Origin: Hofstenia miamia | Lineage: Eukaryota > Xenacoelomorpha > Acoela | Reading direction: 5' to 3' | DNA: 64,000 nucleotides | NCBI GenBank assembly: GCA_004352715.1 | Contig: SCFE01000011.1 | Coordinates: forward strand, 808,846-872,845 | Notes under the pieces: generated by a model | Told to the model about the DNA's origin: nothing | The model's database searches: none | Seen by the model: the letters and a program-made list of their open reading frames with translations, nothing else | Part shown: one piece after another, positions 10,690 through 23,400 of the stretch | Layout: each line of letters starts with the position of its first letter | How positions within the stretch are numbered: position 1 is the first letter of the stretch | Made by a program: the position numbers and the translations under genes

Positions 10690-12102
10690 CTATTTTAATA
10701 CAGTTTCCTCTTGAGACAAAGCAAATTGGGAAGATTTCTTACATTTGCAAAGACAATACATTATAAAAGAGAAAAGTACAATAATCCCTGATGAGTCAAA
10801 AAAGTATTGCCAGTTTGCTCTGCTGTGTACATTTTCCTTTGTAAAATATGCAGCAACATATGGAGCCAGCACAGCCATGGAATTTCCAAACATGTTTGAA
10901 ATTGAGTATGCCACACCCCAGTCCAACGGAATTACATCAACCACATTGGGAATGATTTGGGAATAATAGATTCCTAAGAAAACCATACTTAAGCCTACGA
11001 TAGTTACCACAAGAAATGTGCTGCAATTCATAGCTTTTATTGAAAAGTTGCAGATCACAAAACCAAGTGTTCCAATTGCAAAGATTTGTAAACGTGTGGT
11101 CCTTGTCGAAAAGTAACTAGATCTTAGTTTGTCTGCAATCCATGAAAACAATAAATTACCCAACAATAAACAAGAAAAAGGAATTGCATTTAATAATCCA
11201 TTTGCATTAATGTCTTCCCCCAATACATTTGATAAGTATGTTGGGAAGGAATTTAATATTACTGTTAGACCATAACTATAGCCCATACTAACAAATGAAA
11301 TTGCCCATAAAGGAAACGAGGTCAGTAGATACTTCCATTGAATGTTTAAAGCATGTGCTTTTAAACTAGAGGTCTTTTTTAGGAATGCCTTCTCTTTGTT
11401 TGGCATAAATCTGCATTTTTCAGGCAATTCAGTTGAAAAAACATACCAAATAACGCACCAAACAAAACCCATAGAGCCAAACAAGTAGAAGGAATAAGGC
11501 CAGCCGTTTTTAATATCACATATTAGCCCCACAATTGGTTGACTCGCAATAGTTCCAACGTATGCACCGGAGGTTGCTATGGCTAAATATATGGTTGTTT
11601 CTGTACTAGAACACCATTTTACTAGCATTTCACTAATGGCAGGATAGCTTGGCGCTTCACCAAATCCCTCCACAACTCGAAGTACAATTAACAAAATAAC
11701 ACTTAGTTTTGCAGACAAAGGAGATAAAACAGTAAACAATGATGTACTAAAGACTGAAAACAATAGCATATTTCTGCCACCAAATCTGTGACATAGCAGC
11801 CCTCCTGGAATCATACCAACTGTATATCCATAGAAAAATGCACTGAGGACCCAAGCCTGCAGACTACTGTCCCAATCATAATGTCCATGAACAGAAGATG
11901 ACTGATTGGTGCTTGCTGGACATTCCGTGGCGGTATCATTGTTTTCACTTTTTAAAGGCAATGTCATTGCTACTATAGCAACACTTAAACTCACGCGCAT
12001 TGCATAAAGAAGTGCAATCCCAAACGAACATAATACCACGATAAACAGTCTATAGGAACGTATTAAACTTACAGAAGTTTTCTCCGTCTGAGATGAATGC
12101 AT
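10690..12102 (-). CDS. Sialin/vesicular-glutamate-transporter-like MFS protein (SLC17 family)
   Basis: A complete intronless frame of 470 residues from the Met at 12,102; a longer frame to 12,186 exists, but its extra 28 residues are poor in family similarity, while the downstream Met is followed by a polar tail and then TM1. The protein has about 12 hydrophobic segments. Family marks include YAMRVSLSVAI in TM1 (compare the SLC17 YALRVNLSVA motif), a long extracellular loop with N-x-S/T sites (NDT, NQS), FFYGYTVGMIPGG and HRFGGRN after TM2, VEGFGEAPSYPAI in TM4, and PNVVDVIPLDWGVAYSISN near TM10. SLC17 members move organic anions (sialic acid, glutamate, phosphate) across lysosomal, vesicular or plasma membranes; the substrate here cannot be told. 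Absence of introns in an animal SLC17 gene suggests a retrocopy or lineage-specific intron loss. No frameshift or stop is seen, so it is probably functional. Confidence 0.9.
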   Translation of the reverse strand: MHSSQTEKTSVSLIRSYRLFIVVLCSFGIALLYAMRVSLSVAIVAMTLPLKSENNDTATECPASTNQSSSVHGHYDWDSSLQAWVLSAFFYGYTVGMIPGGLLCHRFGGRNMLLFSVFSTSLFTVLSPLSAKLSVILLIVLRVVEGFGEAPSYPAISEMLVKWCSSTETTIYLAIATSGAYVGTIASQPIVGLICDIKNGWPYSFYLFGSMGFVWCVIWYVFSTELPEKCRFMPNKEKAFLKKTSSLKAHALNIQWKYLLTSFPLWAISFVSMGYSYGLTVILNSFPTYLSNVLGEDINANGLLNAIPFSCLLLGNLLFSWIADKLRSSYFSTRTTRLQIFAIGTLGFVICNFSIKAMNCSTFLVVTIVGLSMVFLGIYYSQIIPNVVDVIPLDWGVAYSISNMFGNSMAVLAPYVAAYFTKENVHSRANWQYFFDSSGIIVLFSFIMYCLCKCKKSSQFALSQEETVLK

Positions 12103-12186
12103 TACACACGTGAATAAACAAAATCCTGCTTTAGTAAATAACATTAATTCAACATCACAACACGTTAGAAATTGGAAAAAAATCAT

Positions 12187-14892
12187 GCAAACAACATATC
12201 AATTTCAAAGATATCTTTACACCGATTGCTATGGATATTGAGGTCTTTAAAACATTGATTAATAATATATTTTGGCTAGCTACTACATATTTTAACAAGT
12301 TATTGTAAAATTCATGATGTTTAACGTGAAACCGATTGGCATCTTCTTAAAGGAGAAACCATTTTTCTATATTTACAAAATAATTTATTCACGTCTATTA
12401 GCAAATTGGAAAATCATGAGACATGCTTCAATAGAGTGTTGAAAACTTCCATTAAATCCAATGCTGTCGCTGAAGTTTTTGAAAAGATTTTTTAGGAAAT
12501 TTCGAATTTTGAAAAAATTAAAATTCTCTTCATACTGCATGCTCATGTATTTATAAAGTTTTGAAGCCCTCGAAACAAAGAAGTTTGACTGTTTCTTGAT
12601 GTTTGCAAAGATATTCCAACCCATTGTGGTGTGCATTGCGCAAAGTCAGAGTTCGCATTCAGATTCAGCCTAGTATTAATAGTTTTTGATCTATGAAGCG
12701 CTTAAGAAATTTTGGATTACGTTGGACTATGAAAATTTTTTAAAAGTTTAAGGTTAACATTACATTGCATGCCATCACTTCTAATACCAATTTGCTTTCT
12801 TAAGTGAATTCAATAGTAATTTTGAAATGTGATTTATATTTACTAAAATCTCTCATGAAATTAGGCATTGTTTATAGTAACATAGCTTTCCAGCTTTGCA
12901 TCTTTGCAGATGCTATAACTAAAAATTCCAGTAGATCATATTTTATCGTACATTAATGTTATATGTCAGTTTAAAATCTTTAATGCAACCATTCGTTTTT
13001 CTTAATAAAAAATCTATTCTGCTGATAAACAAATAAATTAATTTTTGAAGCCATAGTAATTTCTTATGATTACAATGTACAATCTTCATTTTCAATTTGT
13101 ATTTTATAAATTATACTTTTCTATATGATTGTATTATGATATTAATGCTGAAGACTTTTGTGAATTAATATAAATTTATGCTCCTAGTTTATGCTTTTTG
13201 AAAGACTAAGGAAAATTCAATGTTCAGTAATATTTTAAGGAAATTTAATTCTATTAAAGAATCAATAAATATATTAATTTTTTTATCAACTAAGCAAATC
13301 CATAAGATAATTGAAGAAATTGAATTTTATCTAAGAATCTTTGAGAGCTTTAATTTGCTTTTTTATTGGAGGCAAAAGCAGGCGCGGCCTTAGGTGGAAG
13401 GTACCTAGTCCTGAATGCACTCAGTTTTAAAATATTAATATATTCAAGTAATTTAAATAATTATCATTACAGTATATATTTTGTAAATTTTATAAAAATC
13501 ATAAGGTTGTCATATTCTTATTATATTTCAATACTTTAAAAATGGTCTGAGAAAAAACTTTCGATGATCTTAATGCGCACATTAATATAGATTTCGAAAA
13601 TCAAAATAANTCTATATGATTGTATTATGATATTAATGCTGAAGACTTTTGTGAATTAATATAAATTTATGCTCCTAGTTTATGCTTTTTGAAAGACTAA
13701 GGAAAATTCAATGTTCAGTAATATTTTAAGGAAATTTAATTCTATTAAAGAATCAATAAATATATTAATTTTTTTATCAACTAAGCAAATCCATAAGATA
13801 ATTGAAGAAATTGAATTTTATCTAAGAATCTTTGAGAGCTTTAATTTGCTTTTTTATTGGAGGCAAAAGCAGGCGCGGCCTTAGGTGGAAGGTACCTAGT
13901 CCTGAATGCACTCAGTTTTCCATGATTTTAAAATTCTTTTAAAAGCGTCTTTTCTATGCATTTAACAAGCATCCCATCCGAAAATTTTAAGGGGAGCAAT
14001 GCCTAAAATTATGAAATTTTTCAACAAAATTTCTTTAAAATTCTAATGGCATGCCTGGGCAAAGGCAAACATAGACATGATATATAGCGAATTCTATTTG
14101 CTTATCATGTATGAAAATGAAATGTTCAAATTAATATACGAATATTTTATGCAAAATTTCAGTATTGAATGAATATTTTTTGAAAACTAATAAAGCTCTA
14201 TTTGTTTATGTCACTTCTGAAACTTCTTAAAATATATCAAAGTAAAAATATATAACTTAAATTTCTTGTGGTTAGCAAAATTGTGTTAGCAGCTATTGCT
14301 TAAAGTGTATTCTTTTTATGCATCAGGGTGATTGCATACAAAATTGTGTTCTCTGTGTAATGTAATTATCTGTGCTTTAGATGGTTTTTGAAGAAGATTT
14401 GGACATTGTTCCAAACAACGAATCTTTAAAATAGATTAAGTCATTGTTGGAAATTATAGATGTAAATAATTCTTGATAATTCTGTGAATGAGGTTCTGTA
14501 AATCTTGAAAATTTCCTTAAAATCTTTAAAATTATTACTAATTACTTTGAAAAATTTGATAAGTTGCCTAAATTATCCATATATTTTAATTTTACAGATA
14601 TATGCTAAAGACGTGCATACTTACATCATGAGCTTATGGTATAATCATCCTTCTAATCTACCCAACTCGACTGGAATGACTTTTTGAATCTACATTTAGA
14701 TGTAAAATTTAATCTTATATTAATGATTCATTTCCGTTTTATATACGTGTTTTGGAATATCATATTTCAAATTTTATGGATGAAAATGCTAATTAATATA
14801 AAGGAATAATTCATATAATGTATAATTTAGCCACTTATGAAATCCTCAATATTTCGTTTGTAACATTTTTAGATGATAATCACCCAAATTTT

Positions 14893-14894
<2 letters not shown>
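12187..14894. other. Intergenic region upstream of the transporter
   Basis: AT-rich, no supported gene. A minus-strand open frame of 83 codons at 12,385-12,636 is rich in Phe, Lys and Asn and has no recognisable domain; I leave it unannotated. The interval contains the false-looking direct repeat at 13,120-13,919. Confidence 0.4.
13120..13919. repeat. 309-bp direct repeat beside an N at 13,610
   Basis: 13,120-13,428 equals 13,611-13,919 by eye. The second copy starts at the base after the single N. This looks like an unmerged assembly overlap. Confidence 0.85.

Positions 14895-14932
<38 letters not shown>
14895..14932. repeat. (AT)n microsatellite
   Basis: About 19 AT units. It lies about 225 bp beyond the stop codon, on the 3' side, of the micropeptide gene at 15,157-15,297. 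Confidence 0.95.
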
Positions 14933-14935
<3 letters not shown>

Positions 14936-15156
14936 TATAAATCATCACAGAAGGTCTTGGGTTCAATGAATTACTAAAAATATATTACAAAAATCTTCTA
15001 TGCGATTAAAAAAATAGCAGCTTCGGTATTTATAATAGTATATACTTCTTTTGTGACGGTGATAATTTGACATAAGCGATATTAAACAAAGAAAACAATT
15101 AAGACAAAATTAATTTGAAACAGTAATTGATAATGCTAGAAACAACTTCATTGGAA

Positions 15157-15297
15157 TTACCAGTAATATTTGACAACTATTATCAAGGCAATAAGAAACA
15201 CCGGAATGGGAACGAGTAAAGCCACATGTGGGTGCTGGTACCAAAACACAAACAAACAAATTATGATTCCAAAAAATACACCTCCTAATTTATTCAT
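15157..15297 (-). CDS. Micropeptide family member A, 46 aa, predicted two-helix membrane peptide
   Basis: I found this by translating the minus strand; it is too short for a usual ORF cut-off. The peptide begins MNKLGGVFFGIIICLF, has a short polar turn around WYQHPH (19-24), then ALLVPIPVFLIALIIV and ends VKYYW. Gly10 and the P-I-P at 30-32 fall at the same residue numbers as in the members at 20,104 and 24,673, with no gap. It lacks the Tyr at position 4 found in the other members. An in-frame TAG occurs upstream with no other Met between, which fixes the start. Two hydrophobic stretches (about 6-19 and 26-42) suggest a helical hairpin in a membrane. Function unknown; single-copy existence would be weak, but seven related frames make it credible. 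Confidence 0.6.
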   Translation of the reverse strand: MNKLGGVFFGIIICLFVFWYQHPHVALLVPIPVFLIALIIVVKYYW

Positions 15298-15439
15298 CTT
15301 CTGATAGGCTTGTGTTCTACCGAAATTGAAGTAATGCTATGAACAGATGCTCTGCATTAATTGAAAGTCAATGAGTGATTCTGATAGCAAAATGAAAACT
15401 TTCGTTTTGACAGGTAGTGTGATGTATTTGTAAACATAC
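15298..15439 (-). other. 5' leader of member A with GTATGTTT donor-like motif
   Basis: On the minus strand GTATGTTTACAAATAC starts at 15,439, preceded by an AAACTGGTT-type box about 40 bp upstream. The same arrangement precedes the 24.8-kb member, and GTATGTTT also precedes the plus-strand members. It fits a 5' splice site; the acceptor is not certain here (several TTTTGCTATCAG/AATGCAG candidates). Confidence 0.45.
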
Positions 15440-15929
15440 CAACAGTATTTAGAAATTTTGACTTAACCAGTTTCATGTTTTCGTGTGATTTGATAACACA
15501 ATTTATATTAAATTTTTTTGAAATTTTTAGCAATTATGAGTTGTTTTAATGAAAGAAACCCTGAGATATGTATGACACATAGAAATATCTTGATTTTGAC
15601 AAAGACTATTTAAAAAATAATTTTTTTGTGATTCATAATTTTTTTGGAACGAATGTGTTAAGTAGTTGCGTTTTTCTTACATATATTATTCACCAAACTC
15701 ACTGAGACCAAGGAACGCAAAAAACCACTTTCACACTCGTTTACAAGTCACTTCAAGTATATTTAATATGATGGAAAGGAAATTTCCTTTCACATTTCCC
15801 TTTCACCATAAGAAAAATCTTTTTTTATCCTGTACTCTTCTCATTCTCATTTACAACTCCCTATTTGCAATCCTTCTAAAGGCTATATAAAATAATAATG
15901 TGAATTAATAGTTGTCTGTTAAGTTCAAT

Positions 15930-16395
15930 GGACCTAGTTCAGTGCCGTAGTACTCTTCAGCAATTATGGCCATCTTCGCAACCATTTTTGAAAACTCTTT
16001 GTATGATACACAAGTATGTACATGAATTCAAAATCTTCGCACTTTTTAAGCATTTATATCAAAACCAGTGATAGAAACCACAATTTGCATAGTAGTATTT
16101 ATCGTCCACATTCATTTTCATTTATAGCTTCTAGATTATGGAATGACTTAAATCCCGAAATAAAAAGGAACAAAATTATAAACATTTCAGAAGAAAAATT
16201 AAAAAAATTTTGTTATCCAAACAATCACTATTAGGAATATCAAACAAATTAAGCGCATGGACGGATTTCATTTGACATTTGAAATTTACGCTCTTTAAGT
16301 GGGCATATTTTTAATTTTGTAAATATACATCTATAGCAGTTTGTGGTATTTGTTTGTTTGTTTATTTTAGCAATAAATTTGCTTGACTCTTAAGA
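15930..16395 (+). pseudogene. 3' end of a CR1/Jockey-like LINE
   Basis: The frame at about 15,985-16,234, with one shift, encodes LCMIHKYVHEF and SRLWNDLNPEIKRN, matching LCTIHKFIHEL and SWNDLSIDIK in the LINE at 45.3-49.6 kb. Such a WN-L-I segment is the usual C-terminus of CR1/Jockey-type ORF2. The non-coding tail ends AATAAATTTGCTT, as does the larger LINE, so both belong to one family. The preceding frame 15,666-15,890 is unrecognised. The element is 5'-truncated. Confidence 0.7.
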
Positions 16396-19300
16396 AAACT
16401 TTTAAGAGGTCATTTTTGTAAATTCAATTTCCATTACTTTTTAAGTATTAAAATTATCCTCAGTCAGTGAAAATTCAAAAACCTGTATGAATATGATCAT
16501 ATCTTGGAAAATTCCTGCAACTGCGTTACAAAATTACCAAGATTTACTACTTTTGTCAAAATATTACCAATTTTTGAAGTTTTTTACAACTAAGAAAACA
16601 TTTCTGCTCTAAAAAAATTGCCTTTAAAAAGAAATAGTTATTAAACCTCCAGCAACTTACTTAAATTATAATATAAAGCCTTAAAAGAAAAAAGAAAAAC
16701 TAGTTTTCGAAGAATTCATAACATTTCATAGACCTTTAGAAAGCTGCATAATTTAACCCTGGCTAAAAATATCAATTTCCAACAAATAGCTGATAATTTT
16801 GAATATTCATTACAACAGTCAAAACAATGAATTCAAAAATCTTATGTAAATGACATTGACCCAAAATGTTTCTGCATACATTCTATAACAAAATGGCAAA
16901 AATTCTACCCATTCTAAATTTCATTTACATGCGAGAATTATAATTAGATTACAAATAATTTTTTTTGAAGCAACATAAAATAGAATATAGTCAAAAAAAT
17001 TTTACTTAGCTTTCCAGCACTTTATTCCTGCAACTTTGATTAAATTTTTCCTATATATAATTTGGATATTGGCAATAACAATCAACAACAAATAAAAATA
17101 TTTACTTTCCAGACAAATTCCCCATGACTTTAATTTACTGAATTCAATCAACTTTTATAATTAAATTTAGTGAAATATAACTTTAATCTTCTAATGCAAA
17201 AACATTCTACATTCATGTAAAATTTGATGATTTTTTTCTCAAAATTTGTCAATATTTTAGAAATTTTTCTCACAAAACTTAAAAAAAATCTTTTCAAAAT
17301 AGAAGAAATGTATGCAAGTTATTCAGCATTTTATCAGGATGTGTAATTTATAGAAGGTTTCTAAGATGTTGCCAATTATTGAAAGTTTCAATGACCAGGG
17401 ATACCTCATTTGTTGCGTAAAGTTAATAATATAAATTATTTTTCAAAATATACTTAGAATGTAGATAATTGAAATACAGTCTTTACACTTAACATTGGAT
17501 CCGTTGTGGGAATAATGAAATAATTTTTACATTATGCCTGTATGCATTTTCCTCTTAAAATTATAATTTAAGACTGAAAAAAGCTTGGCAGAGGTTTACT
17601 TCGGTGCAAAGTTTTATTTTCATCAAAATATAAGAATAATATTGCCATCAAATCAAAATAAGATAGAATCTTCTACGGAAAATTTCTGACTTTTTATTAT
17701 TTGCAAGCATCTTGTAGCACCAAGAAAAGATTAGTGTCTGCTCATGAAAAATGGAAATCTAAAGGTATAAACCCCAATTTCTCCCATAAATAATGCACCG
17801 AAACAGTCAACTATCCTGAGCTAATGTACGTATAGTTCGTAAAAGTTAATTGAAATTTCTATGTCTACGCATGGCCCGGCTNNNNNNNNNAAGAATAATA
17901 TTGCCATCAAATCAAAATAAGATAGAATCTTCTACGGAAAATTTCTGACTTTTTATTATTTGCAAGCATCTTGTAGCACCAAGAAAAGATTAGTGTCTGC
18001 TCATGAAAAATGGAAATCTAAAGGTATAAACCCCAATTTCTCCCATAAATAATGCACCGAAACAGTCAACTATCCTGAGCTAATGTACGTATAGTTCGTA
18101 AAAGTTAATTGAAATTTCTATGTCTACGCATGGCCCGGCTCATGTCCATCTCTACCGCAGATGTAACTTCTGCAACTGGCCAAAATGACTCACTCATTCT
18201 TTGAGCATCACCTATCCATGGCATTTGGAATAATTTATGTAAAATTGTGTATGTATATATAATTATTTGTAGGGAAACACTGAAGCAATATGAACGTATC
18301 TTAAGACTTCTTAAACGTCTTATACCAATATAAGATGAGTAAAAACGTTTTATTGTTTATTGGGTCCTGCCCTTCCCTGATTACCTATAATTAGGCTTTA
18401 TGATCCATAAAAGTATTTACTAAATATTTTCTCACTATATTTTCGAAAACTATTGTTTGTGTGAAAACAATGTATGAAGGTTAAGCAGAAAATATCCTTT
18501 GATAAATTTGATATCAATTCTAACAAACTCCAACATTTCAAATTGACAACGTCAATACCTAATTGATTTCAAATGCTTACCCAACTTTGTTATTTGATAA
18601 GCCCAACACAAGTAATGATTGAATCACATTTTCTACATAAATATTCGATAGTAATGATACTAATAATATTTATGCGAAATTTCATTTTAGTATCTATTTA
18701 ACTAAGAGCTAGATTCTTTCAATGGAGTAAAGCGCTCAACTCAAGATTTAATAGCTTCCCATTTTGTTGGTGATAAAACACAAAGGCAGGCTTTGATTGA
18801 ATGGAGGTGATTTTAGCAGTCAGCAATAGCATTACATGCAATAACTTGCGAAATTTCTTTAAGACAAGATTTTCATGTCGTTATTTGATTGAGTGGCAAT
18901 GTTAAGTGACAATGCCATGCATGACGATGTCAATACAGTATTACAACACTACAAGCTGGCTGAAATGAATGAAAATTGAAATGTTTATGTCCTCAGGGCT
19001 TAGGACTTCAAACTTTCATATAGATCATGCGGATTTACCTGAATCTCAGGTTTAATCCTGACCGGTTTCAACATAAAGGTCTAATCAATGGATGGATCCT
19101 GCCTCTTGCAAACTTAATTTTGTAATCATGCACTTGTCTAGTATTTTAGAAAACATCACTGAGCTCACGTTTGAATGAAGCTGTCGTGGCCGATATATAG
19201 ATTCCATGTTAAATTTGCAATATCATTCAATTTCAGGAGAATTTAAACTTCAGCTTTTGTATTTTCAAATTTTGCACTTGTATGCAATTACTTCTCAAAC

Positions 19301-19926
19301 AAATTGCAAGCATTGCCAACCAAAAGTGAAACAAAAGTTTTCAATAATCGACATAAGCAAATAATTCTGTGCATTTCAGCATTGTTTTTGGATAAATATA
19401 TGCCCCATAAGAAAGCGCAATTATTCTATTGACATTTGGTAGGATTTCAATCACAAGAATAGACTATGGCAATAACTTGAATGGAAATCATTGCTTAGGG
19501 TGTTTTGATATTTATATGTAATCGAAGACACATTGTCATGCAGTGTTGAATTTTAGATAGATAATATATATTTATGTACAATATATACATATTTTGCAAA
19601 GAATAATGTATCCACTTTGTAATGACTGAATTGTAAACACTAAGAAATGAAATATATTACCATTAAAGTCATTAGTTGTATAGAGAACAATAATATTTCT
19701 GATGAGAAACTCAAGATAAAGTTTTGATTCGGTTGAATTACATTAGAAAGAAAAAAGAGCATCAACTTAAAAAATGGTGCAACTGCTATAGATAGAGTTT
19801 ATGGGTGAGAGGTCATGTAAATTAGACCAAATTTACACAATGCATGCAAATTGCATACCACATATAAATTTTTCATCATGTTTTGCAGTACATTGACATA
19901 AATTTGAAGTCATTTTTGACACTTCG
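16396..19926. other. Non-coding AT-rich region
   Basis: No supported gene in 3.5 kb. It includes the duplicated block at 17,632-18,140. Confidence 0.45.
17632..18140. repeat. 250-bp direct repeat flanking nine Ns
   Basis: 17,632-17,881 is identical by eye to 17,891-18,140, and the Ns occupy 17,882-17,890. The repeat ends exactly at the Ns, the mark of an unmerged contig overlap. Confidence 0.9.
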
Positions 19927-19948
19927 ATATATATATATATATATATAA
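19927..19948. repeat. (AT)n microsatellite
   Basis: Short TA tract about 156 bp beyond the stop (3' side) of the micropeptide gene at 20,104-20,244. Confidence 0.9.
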
Positions 19949-20103
19949 TAATGTAAAATTCTAAACATCACAAATGCAAAATTGAGGACAAACACTTTAA
20001 TCAATACAGATGACAATAAACGAAACGAACTGGGCTATGAGGACCAAATCACCAACGACTACACGAATACTGCTACAACACGTAAAAAACCACCATACGA
20101 GGC

Positions 20104-20244
20104 TTAGGTCTGGTAATAGACAAAAGTACCCCATGCAATAATCACCAACGGAAGAGGAGTAAGTAACGGCTGCTCATAGAAATGCGCTAAAAACACAGTA
20201 AATAACAGAATAAGCCCAAACATGAATAGCGCGTATCCAAGCAT
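20104..20244 (-). CDS. Micropeptide family member B, 46 aa, predicted two-helix membrane peptide
   Basis: The frame starts MLGYALFMFGLILLF, continues through TVFLAHFYEQ (turn about 20-26), then PLLTPLPLVIIAWGT and ends FVYYQT. An in-frame TGA lies five codons before the Met, so the ATG is the start. Against the member at 24,673 about 27 of 46 residues are identical without gaps, including G3, Y4, G10, LILLF, LTPxPLV and GTFxYY. This is far more than chance hydrophobic similarity. Only one charged residue (Glu24) lies between the two hydrophobic spans, so a membrane hairpin is likely. Its leader retains an ACCGGTTC box like the other minus-strand members but a weaker donor-like site at 20,349. 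Function unknown. Confidence 0.7.
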   Translation of the reverse strand: MLGYALFMFGLILLFTVFLAHFYEQPLLTPLPLVIIAWGTFVYYQT

Positions 20245-20411
20245 AGTTGTCAAAAATCAAATGCAGAGTTTAGAATGAGCATATTGCTGCGAGGCAACAT
20301 TAAATAATTGGCGCTAACAGGTAGTTTTAAATATGGGTAAATATATAACCAATGTTAACATTTCATTATTAGAACCGGTTTGTACTTAAAATTTAACTGA
20401 TGTCAATTCAG

Positions 20412-23400
20412 TACACCACCAGTTTTGCATCTCAATGTCAAGCAATATGAATGTAGATAGCAGTGTTGGAAACTGTTCATTTTTTTTATCGCCATCCTAC
20501 TGAAATTGTCTAACAATGACCTGCAGCTTGAGCCGACCCGCGACCCGAAATTACCAAAGAAAGATAAGAAAGTATAGTAAGCACAGAATATTGTACCATT
20601 AGAGTATCAATAAAAACATTATATTCGCAAACAGTCCGCTTTTCTACTTTAAGAAAGTTTAGGACTTATTCGTTTTATGTTCTGAATATCTTTCTTGGGC
20701 TAAGAAATATTCAATCCCAATCGGAAATATAGTCAAATCTTTAATTCTCACACGAACTTCTTTATTTATATGAAGCTACTTATTTATAAACTTTGGCAGT
20801 TAGAATTATCTTTTTTATAAATACAAGTTATGTAAAAAAAATTAAGTAGTTCCCTAAAAATTGGAGGTAAATTTAGACAATCAAAGACACCTCAGCTTAT
20901 AGCAAAATTATCAAGAGATTATTATAGGGAGAAAAACTAAAATAAATATTCACGATACAGTACTGTACCCTGCTAATTCAAAATATAATTTTATTAAATC
21001 TTAGATGCTGATAGATCTTTCTCACAAATTAAGCAACGTATAAATTTTCTATCAAATAAAACTAGTATTTTTTTAATATTATCAAGCAAATTGAGGCCAC
21101 AATTGCCAGCTATTCTTAGCACTTTCATACTAATTTTTATTGTCAGTATTTTGTGTAAAGTTACCTAATTTGTCTGGCTCGATGCCACAAAGTATCACTC
21201 TGGCTCATAAGAATATTAGATGAATGAGGAAACGTGTCCTGTACTGTAATTTAATAAAAACTTTTAAAATTAAATTAAACAATAAAAAACATACGTTTTG
21301 AATAATAAAGGTTTCAGACAATAATAATTCATTTTTCCAAAAAAAATGCAGAGATTATTTGTACTACATGAATATTAAGATTTCTGAACAGCAGTTCACT
21401 CTTGGAATTTAAACTTTCCTACTTTACAAATCTCGGGAAAATAGTTATAATAGTGGTGATGTCATACTATAATAATATACCTTGTTGCAAAAAAATCTCA
21501 GGAAAATTAATTTCAGATAAACGGCTGAACATATTTGCAAACAGAAATTTGGAAGTAATGGCAACATGAATTGACTATAAACACATGACTTAACAGTTAA
21601 CGACCGTTTAGGGTACTTTTTGTATCCCAGACACTGACTAAATAGAATGACTCTTGTATCTTGAAAAATGAAGTGTGCTATACAATATTTTATAGCTAAA
21701 TTATGTAACCAGATAGCCTTGTACAGAAACGTATTCTAGAATGAATGTCTTCATGGACTTCTATATAGTAGGCTTTGGTAATTGAAAAAAATTTTCAACA
21801 AAATCAAAGCCTTTTCGAAGACAAATGCAAAAGTCTAATGATAGAGACCTTGTCAGTGGTAATGCTAATCATGTAATAGCTAAACCCAAATTTTATCTAA
21901 TGATGCTTCAAAATTAATAAAATTTTGGACCAATCTGGCGTTGCTTTCTTTTGTAATTTAAATTACTTAAAAAATTCCAGAAAATCTTAAAATTTTTTAT
22001 GCTCAAGCTGTAAAATAAAAGGCTTACCGTTTTTGACCTGACCCAAGCCCACAGCTCACGTACTGTCTCGAAATTGGTCTAGACCAGCTCGGAAGTCGGT
22101 CCAACTTGGCTGAACTGTTCAACCTAGGCCCGCAATCTTTAGTAAAATAGTCCGTAATTTACTAAAGCCAATCAAGAATTTTAGCAAGCAGAAGTTGTAT
22201 GGAAAACTTGCAAAACCATATTAATTACGAGTCTGGAATGGTTTACTGAGAACAAGCCGCAAAACGAATTTATAATAGTGGAAATTATTGAAAATAGACT
22301 CATTTGCAAGATTAGCAAGAACTTGAAACCTCACTTCACCCAGCAGTTCATTCATTACTGGCTATTTCTCCTCCACAGCCCACATTGATAATTTTTTTGT
22401 CCCAGCACGGCCCAGCCCATGCCCTTCTTGGATTTGATAGACCCGCAACCTACGCGGTGCACTAGACCGGTTTCCATATTTCCTCATTCCTACGAAATAT
22501 TGCGTAGGACGTAATTGAGTCACTTATGATCATGAAGTATTATTACTGGACAGGGTTGGCCCTCAAAAGAACATAGGTAAGGTGACTATCAGATTACGCT
22601 TCATTTGACCAAGTTTGAAAACTGTTTTGTGTAACCGGCATCCTTGGAAAACTTCATTAAGCAATAAACTATTTGTATTATTCAATAAGTACCCCACCGA
22701 GTAAAAAAATACGAACCGTTTGTAACTGTTAAGTGCGTAAAAATTTTCCGTGGTCATCTAATCATTATTGAATAAACTCAGAGATATACAGCTCATCAAA
22801 TTTCTTCGAATGACCATGAAAATTTTATATTGCGATTTCTGGATTTTTCGAGAAATGTCGCTTTCAGGTGTAGATTCGTTTATACGAAGTTCTTGAGGAC
22901 AGTACTGAGGATTTACATCGGATTGATTTCTGGAGAGTTTAGTGAACACTGCAGAATTTAAATATCGTTTTCAGAAATGAATTATTTTTCCACAGAAGAT
23001 GTGAGGTGTTGCGCCATCTTGCACCTATATGCAGCTGTTGAAGTATAAAGCAGTTGCATAACAATTTCCCAATATTTCTTACTTTTAATCGTTATTTCAG
23101 GGATAATTTTCAAATGTAATCCAAAATATGAAAGTGCGTATCAAACCATAACGTTTGGACTGATTTTGGCAACTTTTTCATATGGTTTTCCTGATGACTA
23201 CTTGATTGTTTCGATGCAGCTGCGAAAAAAACCATCTGAGAGAAAAAAGTCCTGAAAACTAGTTTTGCCTTGAGAAACATTGTGATATTCAGTCCAATTT
23301 TCGGCAGTTTCTCATTAGACGAAATTTATTTAAGCGTTTATAAGCCCTCTAACGGTCAAGAAATGTACTGCCAATTTATTATTAACGTATAATTATTTGA

